Positions 44,861 through 59,100 of a stretch of DNA of 64,000 bases are shown here, one piece after another; positions within the stretch are counted from its first letter, which is position 1, and every line of letters begins with the position of its first letter. Under the pieces are notes generated by a model. The model had not been told where the DNA came from. It saw only the letters and a list, made by a program, of their open reading frames with translations, and did not search any database. Location of the stretch: assembly GCA_021229015.1 (NCBI GenBank), contig CM037789.1:26608782-26672781 (forward strand), read 5' to 3'. The position numbers and the translations under genes were made by a program. This DNA is from Solen grandis (Eukaryota; Mollusca; Bivalvia; Adapedonta; Solenidae).

Positions 44861-46164
44861 TTAAAAGATTTTAATGAATTTGACCAGCATCTTAAACATT
44901 ACCGGCATTAACATAAGAAGTCACATGATGTCTTGATTTGAATATCAGAGCATGTCTGACATTTCTTTCGATTCTATTGGACAACAAAAACAACTTGTCA
45001 TATCACGTTCATGCGCAAACATTGTAAAGGTAAAATACCCTGAAAACTTGTTATACTGTGTGACTGCCTAAAAACATTTTCTTTCCAAGTTCAACACATC
45101 AGTCTGGTATATCAAAGACTCAAAGTGGCCATTTTTATAACCATTATTGGGATGTAATCCCAATGTGAAAAAAGTTTTTTTCCCTAATTTCTGAATAAAA
45201 TTCTCAGTCTGAGAGTTCTAAGGAAAAAAGGCTTCTAGCACAAGAAAAATCAGAGACTTTGCCCTGTTGGCTACTATTAAGACTAAGTTATCAAGTTTGG
45301 TTTATAAATTTTCAAACCGTTATTTATTTTGAGTATATATACAACCCACATGATCATTTAAAAAAAAGTCCCAATTTTAGCAAAATGTAAATTTGAAAAT
45401 TCCAAATTCCACAGGTATAGATCATACTCCCAAAATACAAAAAAAATCAGTGGAAGTGAAGAGAGGGGTATGTTTATTCTAGAAGTCGTCAAATTAATAT
45501 ACATGTAGATGATTTTGGAACTTCAGCTAAAAAAAATATATTTATATTTTACAGTGAAACATAATAAATATTTTACTTTGGTACAATAATTGTTAGCAGG
45601 ACTTTTTTCTGATGATTGCGATGGAACTTTAATATATATATTGGGCAGTAAAACACCATTTTCTCAAGTATTGATAAGAAAAAACCCTGGGGTAAATGTC
45701 TATATTGGGGGAAAACTGCATAAATTAGGTAACAGAAATTGCACCTATAAAGGAAGATGCCTGTTAACAATCCCTGATAAAGAAAGCCCTGATCATTGTC
45801 ATATACTGTATAAAGGTTTAAAAATTGTTTTTCACTTGCTTTTCTTGCTAAGTAAAGAAAGAAATTAATGTTCATCATTGATTTTTTTATTTTATTCAGG
45901 AACTGCTAAAATTACAGTGATGAAAAGTTGATTGAAACAATTTTTGTTTTGACATAAATCTAGACTACTATTTTATATTATGTTATGGTGTTTTAAGATT
46001 TTTATTATTACTAGTAAAATATATGTTGAAGTTTTGTTGTAATAAAAAGAAATACTGCAGTTTGTACAGAATTTTTTAAAATTCAGTCAGTACTAATTTA
46101 CTAAATAATTATCTGGAGCACATTAAAGATCATATTTTTTAGTACTTACTCACTAGTATTGCTC

Positions 46165-46340
46165 CCTTCCTTGGCACTCAGTGTATATGTGGGTAGTTCC
46201 AGGACTGGTTGGACCGGTGTCAAGATAATGTGACCAGGAGTGGTATTAACCCACATGTCTACAGTGTGATACTGCAGTGTGGCAGCACTATATCTGTCTC
46301 AAGTAGTCATTGCCTCCAAATGACTGAAAACCCAACATGA
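46165..46340 (+). repeat. SINE family A, head-truncated
   Basis: GCTCCCTTCCTTGGCACTCA, GGTAGTTCCAGGACTGGTTG and GATACTGCAGTGTGGCAGCA identify the family. The 3' end is interrupted at the bivalve-type element that follows. Confidence 0.85.
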
Positions 46341-46350
46341 AAGCAACTTT

Positions 46351-47024
46351 TTAGCTCACCTGAGCATAGCTCAGGGTGAGCTTTTGGGATACTTGATTGT
46401 CCATCGTCCATCAACAATTTTGATGTTTACACACTAGAGGCCACAATTTTGATCCAATCTTCCTCAAACTTGGTCAGAATGTTTGTCTTGATAATATCTT
46501 GAACCCTTTCGAAAATGGGTCAGGTTTGATCCAAAAGTAGGTCAGTAGGTCAAATCTTAGAAAAATCTTGTTTACACACTAGAGGCCACAATTTTGATCC
46601 AATCTTCCTCAAACTTGGTCAGATTGTTTGTATTGATAATATATTGAACCCTTTCGAAAATGGGTCAGGTTGGATCAAAAAGAAGGTCAGTAGGTCAAAT
46701 CTTAGAACAATCTTATTTACACACTAGAGGCTACAATTTTGATGGTCAGATTGTTTGTCATAAAATGGGGGGGGGGAAAAGTAGGTCAGTAGGTCAAATC
46801 TTAGAAAAATCTTGTTTATACTCTGAGGGCAACATTTTTGGTCCAATCATCCTCAAACTTTGACAGAATGTTTGTCATGATGATATCTTTTGTGGATGGG
46901 GTCAGAAAATTCCTGAACATTGTTTCACCTCATCATCTTTATTCTTAAGCAATCTGTTTTGTACAGGCAATGAATGATACTTTTCTCAGGTGAGCGATCT
47001 AGGGCCATCTTGGCCCTCTTGTTT
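46351..47024 (+). repeat. Bivalve-type element with 11-bp inverted ends and internal tandem units
   Basis: GCTCACCTGAG (46,354-46,364) and CTCAGGTGAGC (46,985-46,995) are inverse. The element closes GGCCATCTTGGCCCTCTTGTT. Inside are three to four ~150-bp units beginning CACTAGAGGCCACAATTTTG, each with GGTCAGTAGGTCAAATCTTA. It has no coding capacity. Confidence 0.8.
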
Positions 47025-47141
47025 AAAATTTTATTTACAGAATGAGAAGTTCATTTAAAGAATAGCTGTCATTCTGATGATATTCCCCACAGGTGTTAAC
47101 TTCAGGGCTTTGATCATCAGACATGTCATCTTCTTTTGTAG

Positions 47142-50100
47142 TTTGATGATACAGAGTTTGTCGGAGATCTGCCAGAAATCGACACTCCTCCCACACTAGA
47201 GAGTATTTTAAATGATGCAGAGACAGCCTCAGTTCTGGAGGAGGAGGAAATTTCGATCCCATCTGCGGTCCAAATGTTTAAAGACTCTCAGTCACAAGAT
47301 ACATCCTCCCTCTCCAGCCAAGATAGCTCCCTTCTGGAAAAGCCCCACAGGAAAGAAAAGTATAATTATCTGTTTTCCTTGATTTTTAGCTCATCTGTTT
47401 CAAAGAAAAAGTCTAGCTATTATGATCCCTTGGTTGTCGTGCAAAAACTTTAATTTAGCCCTTTAGTCTAACAATTTTAACAGACGTGCATTGGCATCTG
47501 CATGTGGTGCTCTTGTTTGACTCACCAAAAATTACATATTTTTTTTTAACTTTTTAATTTTTGCCTCACTGAGTGACACATGGAAAAATTCTGTTTGAGA
47601 TAAAAGGCACAATAAAACAGATTTGATCGAGACTTTGTATGTATACTGTAGTTGTCAATTGTTTTTAATTGAATCATATGATGTAATAATTAATTTCCTC
47701 ATGGTCTGATTTTATAAAGCATTTTAGGCAGATACATATTAGACTCGTTTATTTTCAGGAAAAAAGTATTGAAACAGAAGGCTGTTCATGGTTCAGTTCT
47801 GAAGCCCAGTAAACTAAAGAGTGTCGCAGCCCAGCTCCAGTCTGCTGCTGTATGTATTACAAGCCACTTAGTTTAGTGTAGGATATAGACGGCAGGGATC
47901 AAAAAAAAATTCTGAGCCACTCGTCTTGCAGGACAAGCAACTGATAAATTTTACTTGTCCTGCATTTCATGGCTGATTTTCAAAATTTACTGTGTAGATT
48001 AAATTTATTTATAAATGTATTTATTTATTATTTAAATGAAGAATGAATGTACTCATTGATTTGACACAGGTAAGTAAATACCGCTAGAATGAACATATTT
48101 TATATGTTTACATTAAACACATTGACTATGATCATTCTGGCAGTCTTCTGCTTTGACAATTTTCCACTCGTTCTGTCGGTTGAGCAGGTCATATTTTTCT
48201 ACTCGTCCTGAAGCAAACTCTACTCGTAAATACGAGTGGACGAGTGGAATTTTCGATCCATGAGAAGGCAATTGCTTATTTTTACAATCATATTTTACTT
48301 AATGAGTAATTAGAGGGAAAAATATTTCATGAGTTCAGAGTCATAAGTGAAAGTATAAATTGTCTGTGACAATTAGAAATACAGCAGAGAAGCAATTGGC
48401 CTGGTGCTGTTCTTTCATGCAACTATAGAATTTGATCTTGAAGAGGTGACTTTGAGATGGAAAACGAAATCCTTAAACAGTTTGTAAAGGTGTTTGTAAA
48501 ATCTGATTTCAAAACCTGTATGCAAAACTGGTTTTGGAGCTGCGAAATACCAAAGTTGTTAAATATGGTTCTGGTATAGCTCCCTTGCTTGGCACTCAGC
48601 GTATAAGGGTAGTTCCAGGACTGGTTGACCCGGTGTCAGGATGATGTGACTGGGTGTGGCATCATGCCAAATGTATATGTCATGCCACAGAAGTATGGCA
48701 CCACAAGTCTCCAATTGATTGAAATATTGAAGGCAGGATGTTAAACCCAATAATCAAAAATATTTATCAGAAGAAACTGAATGAAATTTAATCAATTACT
48801 GGGTAGTTGCTTTTTATGTAAGTTAACGTAAAAAATGCACACATATTGCACAAAAAAATATTTTGAAAAAAAAAAATCAAAGTGAGTAAATAATTATTTT
48901 TAAGCATATCATGCTTGTTTAACATATGAGATAAAGCCAAATGAAACAATTGTAGATAATCCATATTCTGTTTCAGGACAAAGTAGATGCAGGAATGCCA
49001 ACTGCAATGGTAATAATTGAATTATTTTTTATCCTGTCTATATATTTTTTTTCAATCTCACCAATCTTGCAGTGCCTTGAAACTCACTTTAAATGAAGTT
49101 TGAATATTTTGTACTGCTGTAATATCCCTTTTGTTTTATTTCCTTTTCACAGTTTATTTTAATGTATACCAAAAGTTTATTTGATAAAACTGATGTAGTT
49201 AAGACTCAGTTTGTTACATGTAAAATTTATATTAAAAAATATTTTTGTTATATTGGTTTATTATTTATTGGAACATCTCACGGGCTGGTTCTAGTTTTTG
49301 GTAAGTGACTAAGAATTTTAATCTTTTACTACCAGTTAAGTTAACATAACAAATCTATGTTAAAATTAATCATACTCCCATTACTATATTGAGGTATGTA
49401 TATGGGAATCCTTTGATCCCTTCTGTCAGTCTATCCTGGAGTGCTCCCTCAGCGGTAACATGCTTGAATGCTAATCCAGGGGTCTGGGGTTCTTATCCCG
49501 GTAGAACCTTGGAAAATTTTTGGGACACATTTCAGTGTTCTCCGCCTAACCAGAAGCCTAGCGCTGGTTCATCCAGACAGTGGTTAAGGGACTTTGCGTG
49601 TATCGGTGCTATACACCCAGCACATTAAAAAACCAAGTGGTCTGTTCGGAACAAGATATGGTAGTGCATCTGGATCCCTTGTATCCGCATCTGTCTCTTT
49701 GTGTAGGTGCACCTGTCTAGAGGTGCTAATGAGAGGGCAACCCTGACAGAAAAAGTCTAACAGAACCGAAAATCATAGGTGCTGGGCCTTAAGGCGTACT
49801 CTATCAAAAACTGCAGCAACATGCACAATACGCCTGACCGCGAATGCAAACAACAACAATAGTTAATCAATGGACATAATTATACACCCCTGCTTCACAG
49901 AATTTGGAGTTATATTGGAATCAAGTTTGTCACATCCCTTCATATTCTACACAGCAAGGTAGGATGCTGCGGTATTAACCACCTTCAGTGATAGTTGTAC
50001 ATATTATTTGAGGTTATAAAAAAATAAACATGTACATGTGCGTATATTGGTACTAATAATATTTTGTTGCTATGGTTACAGATCCAAAGCAGGTGTTGAA

Positions 50101-53100
50101 ATGGTGTCTGGGAAGTACAGTTGTTGGATCACAGTATGGGGCAGTGTCCGCCCTCAGCTTCAACAAGGATTGTACACGGCTACTTAGTGGCTTTGCCCGT
50201 GGGCAGGTTTGTCTTTATACAGTATACACCTTTAATTGGATAGTCTCACTCTGGCAGTTTTAGAAGAGGGATGTGTGTTAGTGTTAAAATTTGGCATTCC
50301 TCACTGGTTTTGCAAAATTAAACTTACCGGGTAAGGGTACAAAAGTAAAGTCATTGATATTTCATATTTGACAGTTAGGTTTTATTTTAAAATTGAATCA
50401 GTAATAGTGTCATATGCATGTAGTGTCTATAAAAATAAATTTTACTTTAACATCATTTTTTTCTATCAGGTTAGAAGTCTTCTGCCTTGTTTCTTTCCAG
50501 TTTTACTTCTTTTATATTCCCCTTGAACATTATCCTCTTCCTTCTCCTCATCTTCACCATAATGATAATCATCATCATCATCATCATCATCTTCACAGGG
50601 CTCACGCTGGGAATTATTTTTTATGAGCCAAGGCATGAGCCAAATGGTCCAAAATTGGGGCCACTTTTTTTTTCTTTGAGCCAAATTTTGGAGCCAGGAT
50701 GAGCCAATAATTTAATGAGAATGCGACAAAATATGGGCATTTATAATGATTATATGTGCTACTAGGATGACTGATGGATTGGTCAAGATTATATACCCTT
50801 TCGTTGTCGGTTATTTAATTTGCTTGTGATCTTTAATTGTCCCTTTAATTATACTCACAGGGAATCGGCTCATAGTCCATACAGTCGATATATAGAGATA
50901 ACATATTATGTAATCTCTATATATCGACTGTATGGACTATGAGCCGATTCCCTGTGATTATACTTACCGTATCTTTTGATTATCGCTTGCCAAACGAGAC
51001 TGAATATCGTCAGACTAAACCGTAACAAACAATCCAATAAGTGTGCCTTTGTTCCGACAGTCAAATAAATAATCATCGTGTCCTTAATCCGTCGTTACCT
51101 TTTCTTTAATTGCCGATAAACTACTAAGTCATCAACACGTACGTGCCAACTGCCATAACTGTGAAATACACTGATACACAGGGTGAAGGACGCGCGTGCT
51201 AGACTGGTTATCGATTTTTCTCGGTCTAGTGATGCTCTGCGTGAGCGAAACCAATAACCAGTCTGACTGCTTAGGTAAATGACAAAAATAAAAACCATGC
51301 GACAAGACAATGCGCCAAATTCAAAATTTTCGGGCCACTTTTAATAATCATGAGCCATTTGGCGCATTTGGCGCTCGACAGCGTGAGCCCTGTCTTCATA
51401 ATCATCTCTCATGTGTCTTCCCTACTCTTCAGATCACAATGTGGGACCTGACCAGTGGGAAACTGATCCGCACCATCTCAGACGCCCATCCCCCAGGCAC
51501 AGCAGTTCTCCACATCAAGGTATACTGGTTGCTATGGTTACAATGACACAAATGTATCCTCCGCAGGCCTGAGACACGTTTCTCACACAAGGAGTTTCAT
51601 TGTCTGGAGTTCTTTCCCCTGTCACTACATCAACAGTAATCTTGATTATGATTGGGAACCAGACATTATTGCTGTGTGAGCAGTGCGTCTCTGTGTTTTG
51701 AAAATTGACGATAAACAAAATATGGAAAAGAATAACAATCACTTCTGCTGTTGACATGAGCCAAATTATTTAAGTGTATTTCTGCCCAATTTTGTTGAAG
51801 GTTATTGAACAAAAGGAGCAATTCAAGAGTAGGGAGTATGCATATTTTTCTTCATAGTCTGGTAACGTTTTTGATCACTAAAGGCCTAAAAAAGAATTTA
51901 ATCAAAAAAAGGTTAGGAGATTTTTGCTCACTATGGATGGATAGCCGAAATGACTTTTGATAGAGGGGGCCGCCGTGGCCGAGTGGTTACAGTCGTGGAC
52001 TACAAATCTCTCAGCCCCTCACCACTGTGGGTTCCAATCCCGGTAGGGACTTCGGATTGTTCATGTGAGGAAGCCTTCCAGATGGTTTGCGGTAGGTCGG
52101 TGGTTCTACCCGGGTACCTCTGCATACTCTGGGTCTTCCTCCACCTGTAATTAGCTGGATGTCGCTATATGATTGAAATACTATCGCAGTGACAGTAAAC
52201 CCCAAACAACAACAACTACAACAACAACTTTTGATAGAGATGATTTCTGTTTTGATTGGTTTTTAACAAATTTTATGTTATGTTTGACAGTTTACAGACA
52301 GTCTAGTTTTGGCAGTATGTAGTGACAGTGGTGGCTCTGTGTTTGAACTGGAGTTTAAGTAAGTATGCAAGATTTATGTTTAATTAAAGACAGAATGTAT
52401 TACCAGAACATTCAAACCTCGTTATCCTAGCCGCTTTATGCATAATTTCACAGCTGATTTGTCTGTTCAGCAATTTTTAGGTGATAAAAGCTTTGGTATC
52501 CGACAAAGATTTTAAACCTGTTCAACTAAATAGTAAGGGAATCAGTAAGTCTGTCCAACTATTTTTCAAACTTCAAATTAAATATAAAACAACTAACGCA
52601 GAATGTTAGTGCCCATATCTGATCCCATGCTCGCCAATTTTGTAATTAATAGATATTTGTGCTTTCCCAGGGTTTGTTTTTCTAAAAAGCAGTGGTAATA
52701 TACAGTGAAACCCCTCTAAACTGAACTCTTCCAGACCAAGCCAAAAGTTCGGTTTACAGGGGTTTCCAGATTAGAGGGGTTTTGGACTATATTGGGTTAA
52801 TAGAAGGTAATAATAATAAATCAAATCAAGAAAAAATAGATCCAGTTTAAATGCATGAACTGCTATTTTAAGATAATACCTCTTTAAACCAAACACTTCA
52901 TACATATTAACTACATGATAGCATCGATAGTTGCAATCGAAATGATAAATAAACTATGAAAATAGAATAATGATCAATGATGCAGTCTTTTGTTTTCTCA
53001 CTTTTTCATTGGTAGGCCCTTAACGACGCAATTAATTTACAGTTTGATACTGATTGTGAATAATATCGCATTGTTTGAATATAACACAATGTTGTTTCTA

Positions 53101-56100
53101 AAAAACATCTTACCATTGCCGTAGTGTCGGTAAAATGTGTGAAAAACCGTGCAAGAACTGATCGTTTTAATGTTTCGGCTTCTTTAATTATTTTATTTAC
53201 AAGTGCACCATACAGCATGAGTTATCTGCCGCCAGTGTAATTTTCACACTTGAATGGTTCACACGCATAACAAACAAATGGCGATTAGCTGTCAAAATGA
53301 TTTCACGCATAAGGAAATTACATAACAGGATATACGTGTAGAATACTCTGCGTATTGGTTTCGCCGGAAGGCAAGTTCGGTTTGGAGGGGTGATTTTCCA
53401 TAGTCGTATACGAATATTTCCTAGAAAGTCCGTCCGGTTTCCGGAATAGAGGGGTTCCGGTTTTCAGGGGTATTTAAAAAAATCAAATTCGGGACCGAAC
53501 ATTTCGTTTGGTTTGGAGGGAGATCCGGTTTTCAGGGGTTCGGTTTAGAGGGATTTCACTGTATTATGTTGGCGAGCTAAAAATAATAGTGTGAAAATAA
53601 TAGAAATGATTGGCAAGGGCTGAAAAAATATTCAAATGAAGCAAATATTCAGACACAAATTTAAATAACCCAGGTAAATTCCTTGTAGAAATAAGAAAAA
53701 CGGGATCTGGACCATGTATGCTTTATAAATAATCATGTTTAAATAAGAGTTTAAATTCAGCTTGGTATACTCATCTAGTATGCAAGCAAAAAAAGATTGT
53801 GTTTATAATTTCAGGAGGCTGATAGGAGTGAGAACTTGCGAGTCGAAGTGTCTGTTTTCTGGCAGGTCAGTAATCTTGCAGTTTTAACACTCAAACATTC
53901 TAAAGTCTGTTGCATCATTAGGATGCGTAAGGTCTAGGGAAAAAGGCTCAAATTGTTGTTATTACATGATGACTAGAATTGTAACACTATGATATATCAG
54001 CATGAGCATACCGGTACTAAGGTTTTTAAGTTTCAATTCAGCATGAATTGATATTGGAAATTTCATCAGAGACATGCTTTTGCATCAGTCATTTTACAAA
54101 TAGCTTTCCGGGAAGTAGAAAAAGCCAGATAATTCAATGGAAATGGACACAGAATTATTTTAAAATGTGTTTGTGTTACCAATTTTATTAGTCATGAAAC
54201 TGCAAACTTTTACTATTTCTCTGAATAACAGTGACTCAGAAAACAACAAGTCAAGAACATTAGGTGAGGTGGGGTTTTTTTGCTGTTTGAATTTCTCTTG
54301 AAAGGCTAGCTTTGAACTTAGTTTTCAGTCAGAAAGTCAATGGATGGCTCAAGCAAGTGTCCTGGTTTTTGAACCAGAGGCATTCTACATAACATCCTCT
54401 TTATTTCAGCCGAGGTGAGGTGTGCGTTATCGAACCATTACACATGAACGTCACAATCAAAGACCACCCGATGCAGGATGTGTCAGTACTGGCAATGGCC
54501 TCTCTCTCCAAGGTAACGATTACCATGGGAACAAAAATACACTATCACAATAAAAATGATTAAGACTTTTTAACTTGAAAATATTTTGGCAGGTTATCAC
54601 CCAGATTTGAGTATTATTCGAAATATTCGAATTCTGCTCTTTGTAAATCCTATTAGAACTTTTTTTCTCATGAAAAAAAAAAAATAATAAAATAATTTTA
54701 AATCACATATGCAAAATTTAATGATGCCTTCCAATGAAAACCACCTTGGTGAGATATATCAGGCAAGTTCATAGGAAAATTACATTTGAAAATGTTAGTA
54801 GAAAGAAAACATTTGAAGATGAAACAAAATGAAAGTCATTGAAAAAATGAATACCATTAAAAGTAGAAATAGAAAGTTGCATTAACTCAATAAATACTAT
54901 TATGTGTTATATTGAATATGTGTGTTGCATATGTGTCAATATGTGTGTTATATTGCATATATGTCAATATGTGTGTTATATTGCATATATGTCAATATGT
55001 GTGTTATATTGAATTTTTCAAAATTTGATGAAAAATTAACATACCTTCTAATACTAGTATTTTGTTAAATAATACTTAAATAATGTTAAATGTTCATTGT
55101 TAACAGGTTCTGCTTGTGACCTTGACCCCACAACTGAAGGTCGTTTTCACCCATCCTCTCAAGGGTGACCCTTCAACACTACCACTGTTGGCATGGCAAT
55201 TCGTTGTGATACAGGTGTCACAACATGACCGTGTCATTGACCCGGTTCTGGCTTTCGCAAGGGAGTCAACCATTTACTTCCATCAGGTATGGTATGGGTG
55301 CCAAGATAGTGTTGTAGTTTATGGGATTCTTTCTTTCTAATATGCCTTTTTTTGGAATCCCTATTGTGTAGATAATGTATACATATATTTGTACAGTTAA
55401 CATGTTCATACATCTTTTACTTTTCTTTTATTGTAATGGCTAGCAATCATTTTCTGATTATTACGGCCATATTTTGCACCTTACGTTCAAGGATTTTCCA
55501 CATGTGGGTCCTGTTTTTGCTGAAGAGACAGCATCGGAAAAGACAATAGTTTAATACAAGGGAGTCCAGGTGCGATACCCTAGGTCATTTTGCAAATAGA
55601 CTCTATGAATTTGAATTCACTCTTGTCTCCTCTGCTTACTACAGGCACTGCTTTCTGTGCCATCCTGAGCAAAATGTATATCAGTTTTTCAGTGCATGAA
55701 TATGGTAACTAGGAACTAACTATGAATAAAGAGGTACTTTCAGTGGTTTTGCATCAAACTTTCAAATGTATATATATATATACATTTAAATGAAAGTCAG
55801 TCCTCAAAAATGGAATTGAAAAAGTTTTAAGAATTTTATATGAGTAACAATGTCATATAAAGCTTAAATCTAATCCAGGCATTTGGCTTTGAGTTTGTTT
55901 TCATTGTTCTATAAGAGCAATATCATCATATCTTGGGTGCACCAAAACAACATGTGATACAAATTTATCATTTGTGTGTGTGTGTGTTTTTTAACAAATT
56001 TCATTCCTGAAATGTACTGATACATGATGTAGTTACCTTTATTGTGTTACCATCACTGCCACAGTATTTGAGTAATAAAGGGAAGTCCAGCTAAGATCCT

Positions 56101-59100
56101 GATTGTACAGAGGCACTATTGAACTACTGTAAATCATCTGGAAGGATCCCTCACATAATAAATTAACCCTTTCCCTCATATAGACTCATTTTGACGCACT
56201 CAATAGGTACCACATAAAGCCTGATCTGCAGAAAACCAAAAAATTTAAAAAAATCCCCATTTCCAGACCACTGAGGAGCAGCGAACAGCATAAAACCTGA
56301 TCAGCCTGCGAGTTACTCGCAGGCTGATCTGGTTTTATGCTGTTCGCATAGGTCTTTTCATGGTTTCCTCTATGAGGGAAAGGGTTAAAGTGACATAGCT
56401 GGGATTCATACACACATCGGTGAGGAACTGAGTGATGGTACATTTACCCACCTGGCCACAATGTAGATACTAGTAACATCAGAATATTGCATCCCTTTGT
56501 GACTTTGTCATATGCCTACTTTTCTTCTTTCATTTCATAAGTCTGTTGCTCTCAGAAACACTGTAACAGAATAGTATGTAACATATGTAGTTTAAATGTG
56601 TATGTCACACTATGTAGTTTTTTTTCTCTTGCAGGTTGTGTGTGCCAGTGCTCAAGATATTCGGTGTACTGCTTTACAAAAGATGACAGTTTCTTACAAA
56701 CTTCTCAATATATCGGTTTGTCAAATTCTCTTTTTAACATCTATTCACTATTTCATTTACTCATGTTGTACAGAGCTTCTAGTTATGATATCATGTTTAT
56801 TTAAAATATTATTTAATTTATAATAACATATATGATCAACAGATACTTTTATCTCATACTGATCACATTATACAGTTTAGACTCTTTATGTTGACATCGT
56901 GAGTCGCGACATTTAGTATATCTCGACATACTTTGAAAGTCCCGACTTTTTACTCTTTCAAAATATATATAAAATCCATTCTTATCTCGACATATTGTAT
57001 CTTGACATTTTTTATATGTCGACGTATTTCTTTGGTCCCGATAGGTAAATTCTCACCTGAAACTATGTGTTTATCTCGACACGTGCTAACATGCTCACGG
57101 ACGTGCGAATATTCTGTATTGCCGCAGTAAATTTTCACACTTTCATAGATTCGCAATTAGTCTCAATTACAACATTAAAATGTTGCAAACTGTAATGTTT
57201 GGAAATAAACAGATTAATGCTAGATGCAATCATACACGCTTAACTAAATCATATAAAGTGTGAACTGGTGAAAAAAAATTAAAACTCATTTAACATATAG
57301 GACAAGATTTTTATTAGGCATCTAGGGCCTTTATAGGCAAATTGCATCAAAACATGTGCATTTTGTGACTGATTGTTTTACATGGTTCCAGTTACATGTA
57401 AATTCATATGTCGACATACTTGTATCTCGACATAAAAATTTTCAAAAATTTCTTTCATATTTGTGTAATGCATATTAATCTCATTAACCTCATATATATG
57501 ATTAATATATAATGTATATTTTTATCATATCTCATTAGTAATAGATATTGGACTCATTATGTCTCTTACACGTGAGCTACATACATCTCATCAGTTATTT
57601 TGATCTCATTATATCTCAGATAAGGGCAGGAGATGGAGGCAGAAGAGGAAGAGAACAGAAAAGACAAAGTGTAATAGATAAAGTGACCGATCGAGAGAGA
57701 GAGAGGGAATGGAAATGAATATACTTTACCCGAGAAAGGGAATGAGAAAAAATAGAGAAAGAGAGAAGATGGGAATAAAAGTAGTGGAAGGAGGTAGAAT
57801 AAGGTCTTAAGTAAGGCCTTTTTGACTGAGAAATTTTGATCTTAAATATGTATTGGAAATGCTTGTGAATTTAAAGAATGTTGTCTAATTTTGCCTATAG
57901 TATATTGTAGTCACACATAGACTGGTCATTTCCTGGTGTTAATGTGTATAGGAACACTCAGTACTGAATAGCATATTTATAAAGTTACAGTCATATATTG
58001 AATTTTATATTTAATTTTTATTTTAGTACACAGAAACAAAATTTAAAAAAAAAAAAGAAAACTGTTGAAGTGAGCTGCATAATAATTCAAAAAGTTGCCA
58101 GTTCTTGAATGAATGAAAATATTTTATCAGATGGGTCATATTAATGCACAAATTAATTTTCAATATAGAAGACAAATTGCAAACATAAACACAACAGTGG
58201 TTTGAAAAAGCAATTATTCCTGATAATAAAAATACAGTCATTCTTTAAGTGACAGACAGTATGTGTCATGTATTGCAGGTGATTGACATGTCAGAAGCCC
58301 AGATGATCTACAACACAAGTTTCTTCAAGTCTTTAGCTACAGGGGGCAATGTCAGTCAGGCACTGGTAATTACCTCCCCTTTATCCTCTCTTCTATGAAA
58401 AAATTGATACCTTATTTTATAAAGATTGAACTGAAGGCAATGCCTCTATAGAAATCCTGTTGGTATTGACAGTGATATCTGCAAGGTCCTTGATGTTGAT
58501 GGAAGGGTAGCCGTCAGAAACCTAGGTTTTCAAACATCAAGAAAATACCCTTTGACAAACAGTGTTGAAAGGATTGAGCCCAGGTCCAGGAATTCCACCA
58601 GCTGTACATAGCACTAAAAAGTAACAATAATACAGGGGCGAATTTCATCATTTATTTCTCTAATTATGATATCCAAATATTGAATTTCTTTACAAATATT
58701 GTTAGTTATGAAAGTATTACTTCATGTTAACATAGTTATGTACATCAAACAGAAGTGTGGAATGCATTTCTATCAGGGTTTGAATTTAAGCTCACATACT
58801 TGCTAAAAGCCAAGTGAAAATTTAGAAATGCGAGTTACAATTTCATGTACTTGCTTTTTTTTGTGAGTGGAAATAGAGAAGCTAATGCTGAGTTTAAAGA
58901 ACTATGATTCAAAGCCTGCAGTTACAAGATGGATGATGTCTGGAGAGGGATAGATAATACCCACCTCTCTGTCATATGGGGCCCAGAACTAATAGTATAT
59001 GGCCATCTTGTTGTCATTGCATGCTATGGTTCATAGTTTTGCATTATGTTGTTAAAACTGACACTTGACATTTTACAAATAAAGAATTTGAAACTTTAAA

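Larger units (their letters stand above)
43211..47141. other. Intergenic or VPS8 5' region, repeats only
   Basis: Near 43,355, 43,720, 44,040 and 44,245 phrases like GGTATTCCGGTTTCTCTTAC recur, a loose ~300-bp array. SINE, MITE and bivalve-type elements are listed separately. VPS8 exons encoding the first residues must lie here or beyond the gap, but none could be recognised. The open frame at 45,590-45,868 has no familiar motif. Confidence 0.5.
47142..49300 (+). other. VPS8: VPS8 exons 1-4 as read: acidic N-terminus
   Basis: Exon 47,142-47,359 is Ser/Glu-rich (SQSQDTSSLSSQDSS). 47,759-47,849 carries KAVHGSVLKPSKLKSVAAQL, and the 33-nt microexon 48,977-49,009 encodes DKVDAGMPTAM. Exon 49,210-49,300 ends IGTSHGLVLVF but opens with about 19 residues, where the family has about 7 before this motif. 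Confidence 0.75.
50082..56715 (+). other. VPS8: VPS8 exons 5-11 as read: beta-propeller
   Basis: Blades include GSQYGAVSALSFNKDCTRLL, MWDLTSGKLIRTISDAHPPG, FTDSLVLAVCSDSGGSVFEL, RGEVCVIEPLHMNVTIKDHP and PLLAWQFVVIQ. The splice S-R between 53,865 and 54,410 reads directly into RGEVCVIEP, so the small GT/AG-bounded stretch at 54,232-54,264 is not needed. Introns hold several MITEs and SINEs. Confidence 0.88.

Noticed and set aside
45590..45868. Missing first exon of VPS8 or an independent gene
   Set aside because: The 92-codon frame shows no resemblance to the VPS8 N-terminus and overlaps an equally long antisense frame.
49389..49628. 79-codon open frame
   Set aside because: Overlaps a tRNA-headed SINE-like repeat in a VPS8 intron and has no domain.
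53006..53218. Transposase remnant inside the pogo-like element
   Set aside because: The 70-residue frame has no recognisable helix-turn-helix or DDE motif.
54232..54264. Possible VPS8 microexon bounded by AG and GTGAGG
   Set aside because: Including it breaks the frame into the next exon, while direct splicing gives the conserved SRGEVCVIEP sequence.
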